Positions 1-8,737 of a stretch of 64,000 bases of DNA are shown one piece after another. The position numbers were made by a program, and so were the translations under genes. The notes beneath the pieces are model-generated. The model ran no database searches. It saw only the letters and a list, made by a program, of their open reading frames with translations, and was not told where the DNA came from. This DNA comes from an uncultured Methylomonas sp. (GTDB lineage Bacteria; Pseudomonadota; Gammaproteobacteria; Methylococcales; Methylomonadaceae): assembly GCA_936941155.1 (NCBI GenBank), contig CAKZJE010000033.1, positions 1 to 64,000 on the forward strand, given 5' to 3'. Numbering within the stretch: the stretch's first letter is position 1; the number at the start of each line of letters is the position of its first letter.

Positions 1-143
1 CTGCATGTTGGGTTACGCTTATCTCGCTTCGCTCAATAACGCTAACCCAACCTACAAAAATCTCTTTATTATCAATGGTTTTATTATAAAAACTGTCAAG
101 CTATCTTGTGTAGATACCTATGCCTTTAAGGACTGCCAGTCGT
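1..143 (+). repeat. MITE family 1, copy A (cut by window start)
   Basis: This is the right half of a non-autonomous element also present at 11893-12150 and 13682-13974. The internal palindrome GTTGGGTTACGC...GCTAACCCAACCTAC is followed by an AT-rich stretch. The end TGTGTAGATACCTATGCCT then runs into GGACTGCCAGTCGT. That outer end matches the right end of the copy at 13974 nearly base for base. The left end lies outside the window. No coding potential is seen. Confidence 0.7.
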
Positions 144-173
144 AAAATTGCCGCGTTTATTTCGTGCGCAGTC

Positions 174-2366
174 CTAATATTGATACTGCATAGAAAACAT
201 CACCGACAGCAATGTCTCAGGCGCAAGTTGAAAAGCCGCCCCCGAAGACCCCGCACCGTAATAACGCTTATTTAAGACGTTATAAAAATCTAAATTGGCA
301 GACACGCCTTGATAAACTTTGCTACCTAAATGCAAATCTAACACCGTGTAACCGGGAGCTTTTATCATTTTGCCTATTTGTGTTACATCCGCTGAGCCTG
401 TTGTGGTTTTGCTGATGGTACGCAGTTTTAAAGTGGCAAAATAATCATCGCCATAACTTAAAGTGAGTCCTAATTTCGCTTTATGCGGTGCAACATACAA
501 TAATTCGGTTTTAATCGAACTATCGCGGCGACTATCGCGACCATTGATATAACTATAATTTCCCCAAAAATTTAAATTTACTGTATCAGTTAATTTATAT
601 AAATAATTACTACTGAATTCAAAACCATAAATATAACTGCTACCTAAATTTTGATTGCTTTCCGTTGCTTTAATCGCGCCATTTGGAATAAATTGCACGG
701 CTATTTTATCAGGTACTGACAGAATTGAATTATTCAAGCGCGTGTAATAACCGGATAAAGACGCACTAACATTTTTATTAAAGAAATGGCTGATTTCAAA
801 TTCTACCGTGCGCGATTTTTCGGGTTTTAAATTCAAATTAGGAGCACGAAAAAAAGAGCTAGTATATTGACCTGCGGCATTTTTGCTACCTGAAAAAATC
901 CCAAATATTTCTGAGGTATCAACAGGGCTAGGCGCACGAAACGCTTCGCCATATAACAGTTTGAAAGTCGTGTTATTTGAAGGTTGATACACCAAGCCCA
1001 CGCGCGGATTAAATGTGCCGCCATAGCGCGAGCCTTGATCGTAACGTACACCGATGGTGGTTGAAAATTGTTTAAACCATGCGGATTGCAATTGAAAATA
1101 ACCGGCAAAATTATTGTAATTTAATTTGCTAATACCAATTGGAATCGTATTATTTGTGCCAATTTGATACAAATTTTGTTCGTTAGGCGATTTATCAACA
1201 TTATACGGTTGCGGTAAATCAGTTGTTTTAGGAATAGAAGAGAATTTCTCATACAAAACCCCGCCGGTTAATTTATGCGTGTCATTAAATTTATATTGCA
1301 ATTGTTCTTCAAAATAAAGTTTGTCACCAAACGCATAAATATAAGAATCCACATAATCAACATTATAATTTTTGAATTTAGAATGTGGGTCTATTTCATA
1401 AGAGGAATAATAAAACAGCGTATTGGCATTTAAATCGTCATTGAATTTAAAGTCATATTTGCCATACACGCGATTAGTTTCCGTAATCCAACGCGAGGCA
1501 GGATCGTAAATGGTTCTGCTCGGTCTTTCACCCGTTGTGGAAGGTGCGTCTAAATAACCGCGTTGATAGCCTAAGGTGAGGCTTTTCCCCAACTTCATTT
1601 TCACAAACACACTGTTACTTTGCTGCTCGGCACTGAAGTTTTCACGCTGCGCCGCTGGGCTGTACAGTTTTTTCCCTAGCGTCAGCGCGTCAACTTTCGC
1701 ATAATTGCTGGGGTATTGATTGGCTAACTCAGAATAATCGGCTGTTTGAAAATGCCCGCCAACTTCAAGTGCGAAGTTTTCGTTAAAACGTTTGCCAGCC
1801 TGCAATTGCCCTGAATAAGTGTCGTAAGAACCGACTTTTCCGCTCACTTTTACGCCATTAATCTCTTCTGGGTCTTGCGTAATAATATTAATCACGCCAC
1901 TAAACGCTTCCGTGCCATACACCGCCGCCGCTGGGCCATACAGAATTTCAACTTGTTTGGCAGCATACAACGGAAAATTGTCACCAATCGCTAACGCCTC
2001 ACCTGTGGGCGAGTCAATACGCACTCCATCTTGCAAAATCAAAAACTTATTGCTGTGCAAATGTCCGCGAAAAGTAATCAGGTTGTATTCAAGCTGCTGG
2101 CGTTTTTCTTGCACATCCACGCTAGGCAAGTCTTTTAAGACATCCAGTAAAGTTTGATAACGCCGCTGTTTAATTTGTTGTGAAGTAATCAGCACCACGC
2201 TGGCAGGAGTGTCGGTAATTTTTTCTTGATAGCGCGATGCAGTGCTGATAAGTGCCTCAGCGCGTAAATAATTTATTTCATCTTCTAACGCATCACCTGC
2301 GTGTGCAGCATGAATGGTTACAATCAGCAAACTATTGATAAGGCTTATTCTTTTAATAGAGTTCAT
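174..2366 (-). CDS. TonB-dependent outer-membrane receptor
   Basis: This is a ligand-gated outer-membrane beta-barrel that uses TonB energy to import a chelate or cofactor; the substrate cannot be told. The preferred start at 2366 gives a clear signal peptide (MNSIKRISLINSLLIV...AHA). An in-frame ATG at 2405 adds 13 residues before it, and neither start has a strong ribosome site. The N-terminal third is a plug domain, with ASVVLITSQQI, RGHLHSNKF, QDGVRID and VEILYGPAAAVYGTEAFSGVINII. The rest is a barrel rich in alternating aromatic residues and ends in the aromatic YQY expected for BAM recognition. About 730 residues is normal for the family. It stands alone and is divergent from the calcium ATPase. 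No Fur box was recognised in the 150-bp upstream region. Confidence 0.92.
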   Translation of the reverse strand: MNSIKRISLINSLLIVTIHAAHAGDALEDEINYLRAEALISTASRYQEKITDTPASVVLITSQQIKQRRYQTLLDVLKDLPSVDVQEKRQQLEYNLITFRGHLHSNKFLILQDGVRIDSPTGEALAIGDNFPLYAAKQVEILYGPAAAVYGTEAFSGVINIITQDPEEINGVKVSGKVGSYDTYSGQLQAGKRFNENFALEVGGHFQTADYSELANQYPSNYAKVDALTLGKKLYSPAAQRENFSAEQQSNSVFVKMKLGKSLTLGYQRGYLDAPSTTGERPSRTIYDPASRWITETNRVYGKYDFKFNDDLNANTLFYYSSYEIDPHSKFKNYNVDYVDSYIYAFGDKLYFEEQLQYKFNDTHKLTGGVLYEKFSSIPKTTDLPQPYNVDKSPNEQNLYQIGTNNTIPIGISKLNYNNFAGYFQLQSAWFKQFSTTIGVRYDQGSRYGGTFNPRVGLVYQPSNNTTFKLLYGEAFRAPSPVDTSEIFGIFSGSKNAAGQYTSSFFRAPNLNLKPEKSRTVEFEISHFFNKNVSASLSGYYTRLNNSILSVPDKIAVQFIPNGAIKATESNQNLGSSYIYGFEFSSNYLYKLTDTVNLNFWGNYSYINGRDSRRDSSIKTELLYVAPHKAKLGLTLSYGDDYFATLKLRTISKTTTGSADVTQIGKMIKAPGYTVLDLHLGSKVYQGVSANLDFYNVLNKRYYGAGSSGAAFQLAPETLLSVMFSMQYQY

Positions 2367-2556
2367 AAAAATAACAACTGGGAATAAGTTTTTGGGTTGA
2401 GGCATAGCACTTTACTTTGAGAATTTTGCGGCAAACGTTTAGACGAATAGCTTAAGTTACAATTTTTTATCTTCGCGATTATAAAAGAATTTACTAAAAA
2501 GAAACCTTAATCTTTTATACTCTAACTTACCAACACATTATTTAGAAGGAAATATC

Positions 2557-5196
2557 ATGCAATTTACTTATCAAGGGCTAACGGACGAACAAGTTTCACA
2601 ATCGCGCTTAAAGCATGGTAGCAATGCAGTGACTTTGCAAGAAATTGAATCATTTTGGTGCAAATTAATCGGCAATTTTCAAGACCCGATTATTATCATT
2701 TTGCTAGTCGCGCTGGTGATTACCACAGGCTTGGCGGTACTTGGTTATGCTGAATGGTACGAAGGCGTAGGGATTGCGTTAGCGGTTTTTATTGCCGCAA
2801 TTGTGGCGACTTTATCCGAATATAAAAACGAAACGGCGTTTCAAAAACTGCTGGAAGAAGCGTCTTTAATCACCGTGAAAGTGTTTCGCAATAGCAAATT
2901 AATTGAAATCAGCATTAATGAATTAGTGGTAGGCGATTATTTACTCTTGCAACCGGGCGATACCGTGCCTGCGGATGGTTATTTGGTCGCAGGCTACGCC
3001 GATGCGAATGAGGCAGCTCTTACGGGCGAATCGGAGGCGGTGAAAAAAGTCGCTGTCACGGCAGACAGCACCGAAATTCAGCCAGAAAATAAAATTGAAC
3101 GCGCCTGTTTAATTGAAGATGGCGAAGCGGTGATAAAAATCACGGCGGTGGGGGATAAAACGCAATACGGGCAAACCTTAAAAGAGGTAATTACTGCCGA
3201 AGATAGATTGTCGCCTTTGCAAAATAAATTGACGATTTTAGGTGAGCAAATCACCCAATTTGCTTACTTTGGCGCGGCGGGCATTGCTGTCACTTTTATG
3301 TATAAGCATATTTTTATCGACGCAGGCAGTTTAGCCGCTTATATGCAGTTGCCAGTGGCGCAAATTATTTCTCATTGCGTTAAAGCCTTGATTTTGGCGA
3401 TTATTATTATTGTGGTGGCAGTGCCTGAAGGCTTGCCGATGATGATTGCAATTGTATTGTCGTTGAATATGCGCAAATTATTGCAAGCAAAAGTGCTGGT
3501 GCGAAAATTATTAGGTATTGAAACCGCTGGCAGTTTGACCATTTTGTTTTCGGATAAAACTGGTACATTAACGCAAGGCAAGCTGAGCGTTGCAGAAATT
3601 ATTACCGGAGAATTGCGCTATGTTGCTGAATTTAAGCAACTTTCTGAAATATTGCAGCACAACTTAAGCTTTGCTTTGCGCAACAACACTAGCGCGGTGA
3701 TTGACGCATCCGATATTAATAATCCTCGTTTAGTCGGTGCGGATAGAACAGAACAAGCCTTATTACATTGTTTAGGTGAAAAATTAGCCGATAAAGATGT
3801 GCTTGAGATTATTGAGTTAATTCCATTTAGCAGTGCGCGAAAATTTTCTGCGATTCAAATTTTTAATGAAAATAATCTTACGTTAGTAAAAGGTGCTCCA
3901 GAAGTATTGTTGCAAAACTGCCTGTTTGCCTTGAATGAGCAAGGTGAGAAAATTTCGCTTGATAAAGCGGGATTAGAAAAAGAAATGCGTCAGCTTTCTG
4001 ACCGTGCGATGCGTTTGATTGCCGTTGCTATTAGCCCGCAACCAATCAAAGAAGATAAAAGTTTGCCAACCGAACTGACTTTATTGGCTGTTTTGGGTTT
4101 GCGCGATGATTTGCGCACCACCGCTTATCAATCTGTGCAACGCGCCAAACAAGCCGGCATTCATGTGGTGATGATTACCGGCGATGCCAAAGATACCGCG
4201 CGGGCGATTGGCAAAGATGTTGGGTTAATTGCGGATGATAACGCCATTGTTTTAACCTCCAGCGAGTTAGGGGAATTATCTGACCAACAAGTGAAAGAAA
4301 TGCTGCCGAATTTATATGTAGTATCAAGAGCTTATCCAACAGATAAAAGTCGCTTGGTGAAATTGGCAAAAGAACTCGGTTGGGTTGCAGGCATGACAGG
4401 TGATGGCGTGAATGACGCACCCGCAGTGAAAAATGCCGATGTCGGTTTTGCAATGGGTAGCGGCACGGAAATGACCAAAGAAGCCAGCGATATTGTGGTG
4501 TTAGACGATAATTTTTATTCCATTACGCAAGCGGTGTTATACGGACGAACTTTGTTTAAGTCGATTCGCAAGTTTTTAGTATTTCAACTCACCGTCAGTT
4601 TATCGGCTATTTTGATTGCCTTTTTAGGGCCTTTTTTAGGCTTCGATTTACCTTTAACAATGGTGCAATTGCTGTGGGTAAATCTAATTATGGACACTTT
4701 AGCGGCATTGGCATTTTCTGGTGAAGCTGCCTTAGAACGCTATATGCTAGAAAAACCAATTTCGCGCGAAGCTTCATTAATTACAGGAGAAATGTGGTCA
4801 TCCATTTTCACCAATGGCATTTTAAGTTGCGCATTAAGCATTGGCTATTTAACCTGCCCGTTAGTGAGAGCCAGTTTTAGTTCTGAAGCGGCTTTTTTAA
4901 GCGGCTTTTTTGCCTTTTTTGCTTTTGTACATGCGTTTAATACCTTCAATGCCAGAACTGAAAGTTTAAATTTGTTTGATAATTTATCCGGCAATAAGAA
5001 TTTTATCTATGTATTAAGTATTATTTTTATGATGCAAATTTTGTTTACTTACATTGGTGGCGAAATTTTAAGAACAGTGCCATTAAGTTTTAATGAATGG
5101 TTTTATCCTTTGAGTTTAGCCATTTTGATTATTCCAATTGATTTAATCAGAAAATTAATTCGCAATTTAGTGTGGGGAAATCCTCTTAAGGCTTGA
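2557..5196 (+). CDS. P-type cation ATPase, Ca2+-type (P2)
   Basis: This inner-membrane pump uses ATP to expel cations, most likely Ca2+. The 879 residues hold the whole P-type set: TGES in the actuator domain (156-159), PEGLP in TM4 (290-294), the phosphorylated Asp of DKTGTLT (D333), the KGAPE nucleotide-site motif, and TGDGVNDAPA (from 614). The PEGLP motif with Glu, and the NLIMDTLAALA segment in TM6, are typical of P2A/P2B calcium pumps rather than heavy-metal pumps, and no N-terminal CxxC metal domain is present. AGAAGGAA lies just upstream of the ATG, so the start is well supported. The next gene starts 21 bp downstream and is probably co-transcribed. Confidence 0.93.
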   Translation: MQFTYQGLTDEQVSQSRLKHGSNAVTLQEIESFWCKLIGNFQDPIIIILLVALVITTGLAVLGYAEWYEGVGIALAVFIAAIVATLSEYKNETAFQKLLEEASLITVKVFRNSKLIEISINELVVGDYLLLQPGDTVPADGYLVAGYADANEAALTGESEAVKKVAVTADSTEIQPENKIERACLIEDGEAVIKITAVGDKTQYGQTLKEVITAEDRLSPLQNKLTILGEQITQFAYFGAAGIAVTFMYKHIFIDAGSLAAYMQLPVAQIISHCVKALILAIIIIVVAVPEGLPMMIAIVLSLNMRKLLQAKVLVRKLLGIETAGSLTILFSDKTGTLTQGKLSVAEIITGELRYVAEFKQLSEILQHNLSFALRNNTSAVIDASDINNPRLVGADRTEQALLHCLGEKLADKDVLEIIELIPFSSARKFSAIQIFNENNLTLVKGAPEVLLQNCLFALNEQGEKISLDKAGLEKEMRQLSDRAMRLIAVAISPQPIKEDKSLPTELTLLAVLGLRDDLRTTAYQSVQRAKQAGIHVVMITGDAKDTARAIGKDVGLIADDNAIVLTSSELGELSDQQVKEMLPNLYVVSRAYPTDKSRLVKLAKELGWVAGMTGDGVNDAPAVKNADVGFAMGSGTEMTKEASDIVVLDDNFYSITQAVLYGRTLFKSIRKFLVFQLTVSLSAILIAFLGPFLGFDLPLTMVQLLWVNLIMDTLAALAFSGEAALERYMLEKPISREASLITGEMWSSIFTNGILSCALSIGYLTCPLVRASFSSEAAFLSGFFAFFAFVHAFNTFNARTESLNLFDNLSGNKNFIYVLSIIFMMQILFTYIGGEILRTVPLSFNEWFYPLSLAILIIPIDLIRKLIRNLVWGNPLKA

Positions 5197-5217
5197 TGAA
5201 AACGGAAACTGTTAATT

Positions 5218-6255
5218 ATGCTCAGTGAAAACAAAATGAATCAAAAGGTTGCTGCCATACTAATTAGCGTGTTGCTTGTGGGGTGCTTTGTGGTGTTGCG
5301 TCCTTTTTTTTCAGCGATACTGTGGGCAGTGATTTTATCGTTTGCAACTTGGCCTATTTATCAAACCATTGAACGTTTGTTAAGTGGAAAAAAAGCACTC
5401 GCAAGTTTGTTGATGATGTTGATAGTGGCAATGATTTTAGTGTTACCCTTTGTGGTGCTATGGTTGAGTTTTGCCGACACTATTACTGTTTTACTCGACA
5501 TGGTGCGGCAACTATTGAAAGAAGGTTTGCCATATCCACCTTCTTGGTTGATGCAAGTACCCGCTATCGGGGCAAAAGTGCATGATTATTGGCTATCTAT
5601 TGCAGGCAGCAGCAGTCAATTAACTGATTTACTGTCAAAATATTTATTCCCGCTGCGCGTATGGGCTGTGTCTGTGACAGCACACACCGGAGCGGGAATT
5701 GTGCATTTGAGTTTAACGCTGTTTTTAACTTTTTTTTGTTATCGTGATGGCGCGAGTTTAGCCGGAAAAATGGTAATGCTACTGCATCGAATAGGTGGTA
5801 ATACCGCGCTTGATTTACTTCATCTTGCAGGAGACACCGTTAAAAGTGTGGTCTATGGGATTATTGGCACTTCATTAGCACAAGGATTTTTGGCAGGTTT
5901 TGGTTTTCTAGTGGCGGGAGTACATAGCTGGTTGCTATTAGGTGCTTTAACCTGCTTGTTGTCTTTTATTCCTGTAGGTCCACCTTTGATTTGGATTCCT
6001 GTTGTTATAGGGTTATTTCAGCAAGGACAGATCGGCTGGGCTATTTTTTTAGGGATATGGGGGATCGGCGTAGTTAGTGCTATTGACAATGTACTTAAGC
6101 CTTATTTTATTAGTAAAGGGAGTAACTTACCTTTTATTTCAGTGTTTTTAGGTATATTAGGTGGTGTACTTAGTTTTGGTTTGCTAGGTATCTTTTTAGG
6201 CCCTGCTTTATTGGCAATTGCTTATCGCTTATTTCAAGAATGGGTCAAGGTATAA
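5218..6255 (+). CDS. AI-2E family (PerM/TqsA-like) membrane transporter
   Basis: This is a 345-residue polytopic membrane protein of the AI-2E exporter family (UPF0118). These proteins are linked to autoinducer-2 efflux or Na+/H+ antiport; the cargo here is unknown. Around eight hydrophobic segments are visible. The C-terminal block has SFIPVGPPLIWIP, IDNVLKPYFISKG and LGPALLAIAYRL, which is the family signature. An alternative start is the Met at 5236 (MNQKV), which would give a cleaner N-terminus. It follows the Ca2+ ATPase by 21 bp, so the two probably form an operon. Confidence 0.88.
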   Translation: MLSENKMNQKVAAILISVLLVGCFVVLRPFFSAILWAVILSFATWPIYQTIERLLSGKKALASLLMMLIVAMILVLPFVVLWLSFADTITVLLDMVRQLLKEGLPYPPSWLMQVPAIGAKVHDYWLSIAGSSSQLTDLLSKYLFPLRVWAVSVTAHTGAGIVHLSLTLFLTFFCYRDGASLAGKMVMLLHRIGGNTALDLLHLAGDTVKSVVYGIIGTSLAQGFLAGFGFLVAGVHSWLLLGALTCLLSFIPVGPPLIWIPVVIGLFQQGQIGWAIFLGIWGIGVVSAIDNVLKPYFISKGSNLPFISVFLGILGGVLSFGLLGIFLGPALLAIAYRLFQEWVKV

Positions 6256-6293
6256 AAAACATAGTTTTAAAGTTATTGCCTATAACGAAAATA

Positions 6294-6338
6294 GGACTGC
6301 AAGCTTTGCTTGCCATATCAGGCAAAGCCTGACCTCCC
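6294..6338. repeat. GCAAGC/TCAGGC double-hairpin repeat
   Basis: This holds two adjacent small palindromes, GCAAGCTTTGCTTGC and TCAGGCAAAGCCTGA, framed by GGACTGC and CTCCC. The same module is found inverted at 10630-10676, and a split relative lies at 55384-55493. It is an interspersed REP-like repeat in the 350-bp gene-free stretch 6256-6608. The rest of that stretch is AT-rich and shows no gene. Confidence 0.65.
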
Positions 6339-6488
6339 GTATTTTTTAATACCTTGAAACTTATGTTCAATGAGTTATGTTTCACGTTTAAATAAAAACA
6401 GTAAACTTGTTTTAACTTTACTAAATCAATCAGTTATAAAAAAATCAATTTGAAAAGTATTCTTTTAAACTGTTGATTTTATTATCTG

Positions 6489-6518
6489 CTGGAGTACAAA
6501 ACATGTTTTGCACTCCAG
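6489..6518. repeat. Perfect-arm hairpin CTGGAGT...ACTCCAG
   Basis: CTGGAGTACAAAAC faces GTTTTGCACTCCAG with a single mismatch, and TTTTTG follows. It could act as a terminator for the upstream operon. However, it lies 230 bp after the stop and its arms match the interspersed GGAGTGCAAG repeat family, so it is more likely a repeat remnant. Confidence 0.5.
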
Positions 6519-6608
6519 TTTTTGAACTGTAACAATTTAATATATAAGAATACTTTGTTAAAACAAGTCTAGTCATTTCAAAATATTCCATATCTATACA
6601 CAGATTTT

Positions 6609-7568
6609 ATGCCTCCTCTTTCCAAAGCATCTGATAAACAAGCCAGTTGGCGTGTGCATGAACCTCAAGCCGCCGAAATACAACGTACTATTGTTGTGCT
6701 TGGCGCAGCGCGTGGAGGCACATCTATGATTGCCGGAACGTTGCGAGTTTTAGGCGTGCCAATGGGCACAAATCTTAACAGCAGCCACGAAAATCGCGCG
6801 TTCCGAACCGCATTATTCGGTAAAAACAGGTTAATAGATTATTGCCTGCTGCCTGTGCGTTTTTACACACGTTATTTAACCTTGCTTAAAAAATACAACC
6901 GAACCGAGAACGTATGGGGGTTAAAAGACCCGTGCTTAAACTCTGTTTTAGCTTGGTTGGCTGCTTATTGGCGCAATCCCATCTACATTCTGGTGCTTCG
7001 CAATCCGATTAGCACCGCAGAAAGTCAAAGCCATCACTTTAAGCGACCTTTTACGACATTATTAGCGCGAGTTTTAAAGCAGCAACAGCAACTTTATCAG
7101 TTTGCGATGTCATCAAAACGTCCGCTGTTAGTAATTAGCTATGAAATGGCGTTGCAGAATAAAACAGCCGTGCTTGATGACTTAATTGCGTATTGCGGAT
7201 TGACGGTGAATAGCGAAACTTATCAAGCGGCACTTGCGTTTATGAACGATCAAAAAGGCTATCAATGGTTAGTGGATGCTAAAGCGAATCTGCTTGGTTT
7301 TGTGGAAAAAGTCACGCCGCAAGAAATTTCTGGTTGGGGATTTAATCCGCAAACAACAGAGCCTGTCACTTTCGCGTTAATTTACAAAAAAAATGAAATT
7401 GCGCGGGTGCAAGCCACTGCGGATCGTCCTGATGTGTTAAATACGCCCTCGTTTGCGCGATTGTCTTGTGGCTTTGTATTTGACGTTTCACACTTAACTA
7501 TAACCTCTTTGGATGCCATAGAAGTGATTGAGGTCAACAGCAACTTACCACTGCAACGCATCACATAA
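6609..7568 (+). CDS. Sulfotransferase-like P-loop protein
   Basis: This 319-residue cytoplasmic protein starts its catalytic domain with VVLGAARGGTSMIAGTLRVLG (about 30-50). That is the 5'-PAPS-binding loop form of sulfotransferases, followed by WGLKDPCLN and an RNPISTAESQ segment that resembles the 3'-phosphate-binding motif. The C-terminal 100 residues (from GFVEKVTPQEISGWGF) look like an added beta-rich domain with a GWxxN signature seen beside glycan-modifying enzymes. The likely substrate is a cell-surface sugar or lipid, but this is inference. Its stop codon overlaps the next start (TAATG), so it is translationally coupled to a DMT permease. Confidence 0.75.
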   Translation: MPPLSKASDKQASWRVHEPQAAEIQRTIVVLGAARGGTSMIAGTLRVLGVPMGTNLNSSHENRAFRTALFGKNRLIDYCLLPVRFYTRYLTLLKKYNRTENVWGLKDPCLNSVLAWLAAYWRNPIYILVLRNPISTAESQSHHFKRPFTTLLARVLKQQQQLYQFAMSSKRPLLVISYEMALQNKTAVLDDLIAYCGLTVNSETYQAALAFMNDQKGYQWLVDAKANLLGFVEKVTPQEISGWGFNPQTTEPVTFALIYKKNEIARVQATADRPDVLNTPSFARLSCGFVFDVSHLTITSLDAIEVIEVNSNLPLQRIT

Positions 7569-8458
7569 TGCCTAAGCAGAGAATTTCAGTACGCAGTCAT
7601 AAAGCTGGACTTTTGATTATGCTAGTCGCTTGCCTGATGTTTTCGCTAATGAATACCAGCGTTTACGCCATTAAAATCGCAGATCCAAACATTTCCGCGC
7701 TCGTGATTAGTTTTTTTCGCGTTTTTACCAACAGCTTGCTGTTAGTGATTCCCGCGCTGATGCGTCGGCAGCTGAAAAGTCTATTTGGCAATTATTGCTT
7801 AGCACTTTGGCTACGCGGTTTATTTGGCGCAAGTGCCTTAATGTTGTCTTTTGTTTCCATTACACGAATAGGGCCGGGCGAAAGTGCATTTTTAGCAGCA
7901 ACTAGCGGCGTATTTGTTGCCTTATTAAGCCCTTTTTTGTTGGGACAAAAAAACTCGCTGTGGACGTGGCTGGCAATTTTGGGTTCGTTAGTCGGAGTCA
8001 GCTTACTTTTTAAAGATAATGCGAGTTCTCACGATTTATTAGGGCGAACAATGGCTTTAGGTTCTAGTTTTTTGGCAGCTTTAGCCTATTTAATGGTGGC
8101 GCGGGCTGGACGCAGTAACTCTGCAAAATCGGTGGTGTTTTATTTCTGTTTGGTTGCGTTGTTGCTGCACATTGGCTATTTCGCTCGCTATGGCTACCGT
8201 TTGCCGAGCGATAAAAAAGTATGGGGCTTGTTATTTTTCACAGGATGTTTAGGCAGTGCTGCGCAATACACAATGACCCGCGCATATCAAACTGCACCTG
8301 CGGCTTTGGTAAGTGCAGTCGGCTATCTGAGTCCGGTGTTAAGTTTGCTCTGGGGGATTTTGTTGTTTGCACAAATCCCAACCGAATCGGCATTGATGGG
8401 GGCGGGGTTAATTTTGTTGTTTGGGGTTTTGTTGCCGTTTTCTGCGTTAATTCAGTAA
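7568..8458 (+). CDS. EamA/DMT-family transporter
   Basis: This 296-residue inner-membrane protein has about ten hydrophobic helices arranged as two EamA repeats. The first repeat ends near GVSLLFKDN. The second starts near LGRTMALGSSFLAALAYL and contains the typical PAALVSAVGYLSPVLSLLWG. EamA proteins move small metabolites or nucleotide-activated compounds; the substrate here is unknown. The coupling to a sulfotransferase-like gene suggests a linked role, for example moving a precursor or product. The start ATG overlaps the previous stop. Confidence 0.87.
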   Translation: MPKQRISVRSHKAGLLIMLVACLMFSLMNTSVYAIKIADPNISALVISFFRVFTNSLLLVIPALMRRQLKSLFGNYCLALWLRGLFGASALMLSFVSITRIGPGESAFLAATSGVFVALLSPFLLGQKNSLWTWLAILGSLVGVSLLFKDNASSHDLLGRTMALGSSFLAALAYLMVARAGRSNSAKSVVFYFCLVALLLHIGYFARYGYRLPSDKKVWGLLFFTGCLGSAAQYTMTRAYQTAPAALVSAVGYLSPVLSLLWGILLFAQIPTESALMGAGLILLFGVLLPFSALIQ

Positions 8459-8500
8459 AAAGAAGGGATGAGTGCGAAATAACTTATGCAAGTATTTAAT

Positions 8501-8545
8501 GTAGGTGCGGATTTATCCGCGCAGTGCGAATGAATTCGCACCTAC
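8501..8545. repeat. 45-bp palindromic repeat (GTAGGTGCG...CGCACCTAC), copy 1
   Basis: GTAGGTGCGGATTTATCCGC pairs with GCGAATGAATTCGCACCTAC. Identical-length copies lie at 26432-26476 and 60947-60991. In the last one the two halves are swapped, that is, inverted. All three sit between genes, and this one is in the 279-bp gap before the ABC genes. Confidence 0.8.
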
Positions 8546-8577
8546 ATGCCGAGTATATGTTCCTTAATCAATCTGTT

Positions 8578-8604
8578 GTAGAGACGCAAACAATGCGTCT
8601 CTAC
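8578..8604. repeat. GTAGAGACGC...GCGTCTCTAC hairpin, copy 1
   Basis: A 10-bp perfect stem encloses a 7-base loop (AAACAAT region). A second copy lies at 61048-61075. Both copies directly follow a 45-bp GTAGGTGCG repeat, so the two palindromes seem to travel as a pair. Confidence 0.75.
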
Positions 8605-8737
8605 GCTCACATTCACAAAATGAGTAAATCCTTATCTCTCACAGCACTGGAAGTTTTAAATAACCCGAATGCTTAACATCTTGTTTTTAAAAACCTAAAT
8701 TTTTGAAATCTCCTTTTTTTCTCAACTACAGTCCACA

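Noticed and set aside
2403-2417. The 15-mer AAGTAAAGTGCTATG at the upstream ATG of the TonB receptor gene, which also occurs at the hicA start (48707-48721).
   Set aside because: It might mark a shared leader and would favour the 2405 start, but two copies of an AT-rich 15-mer at unrelated genes are weak evidence. The signal peptide fits the 2366 start better.
6489-6518. Intrinsic terminator for the ATPase/AI-2E operon.
   Set aside because: It lies 230 bp after the stop and its arms match a dispersed repeat, so it is listed as a repeat instead.
8221-8499. A 92-codon open frame inside and past the DMT transporter gene.
   Set aside because: It is a +1 shadow of the transporter gene with no family resemblance and no ribosome site.
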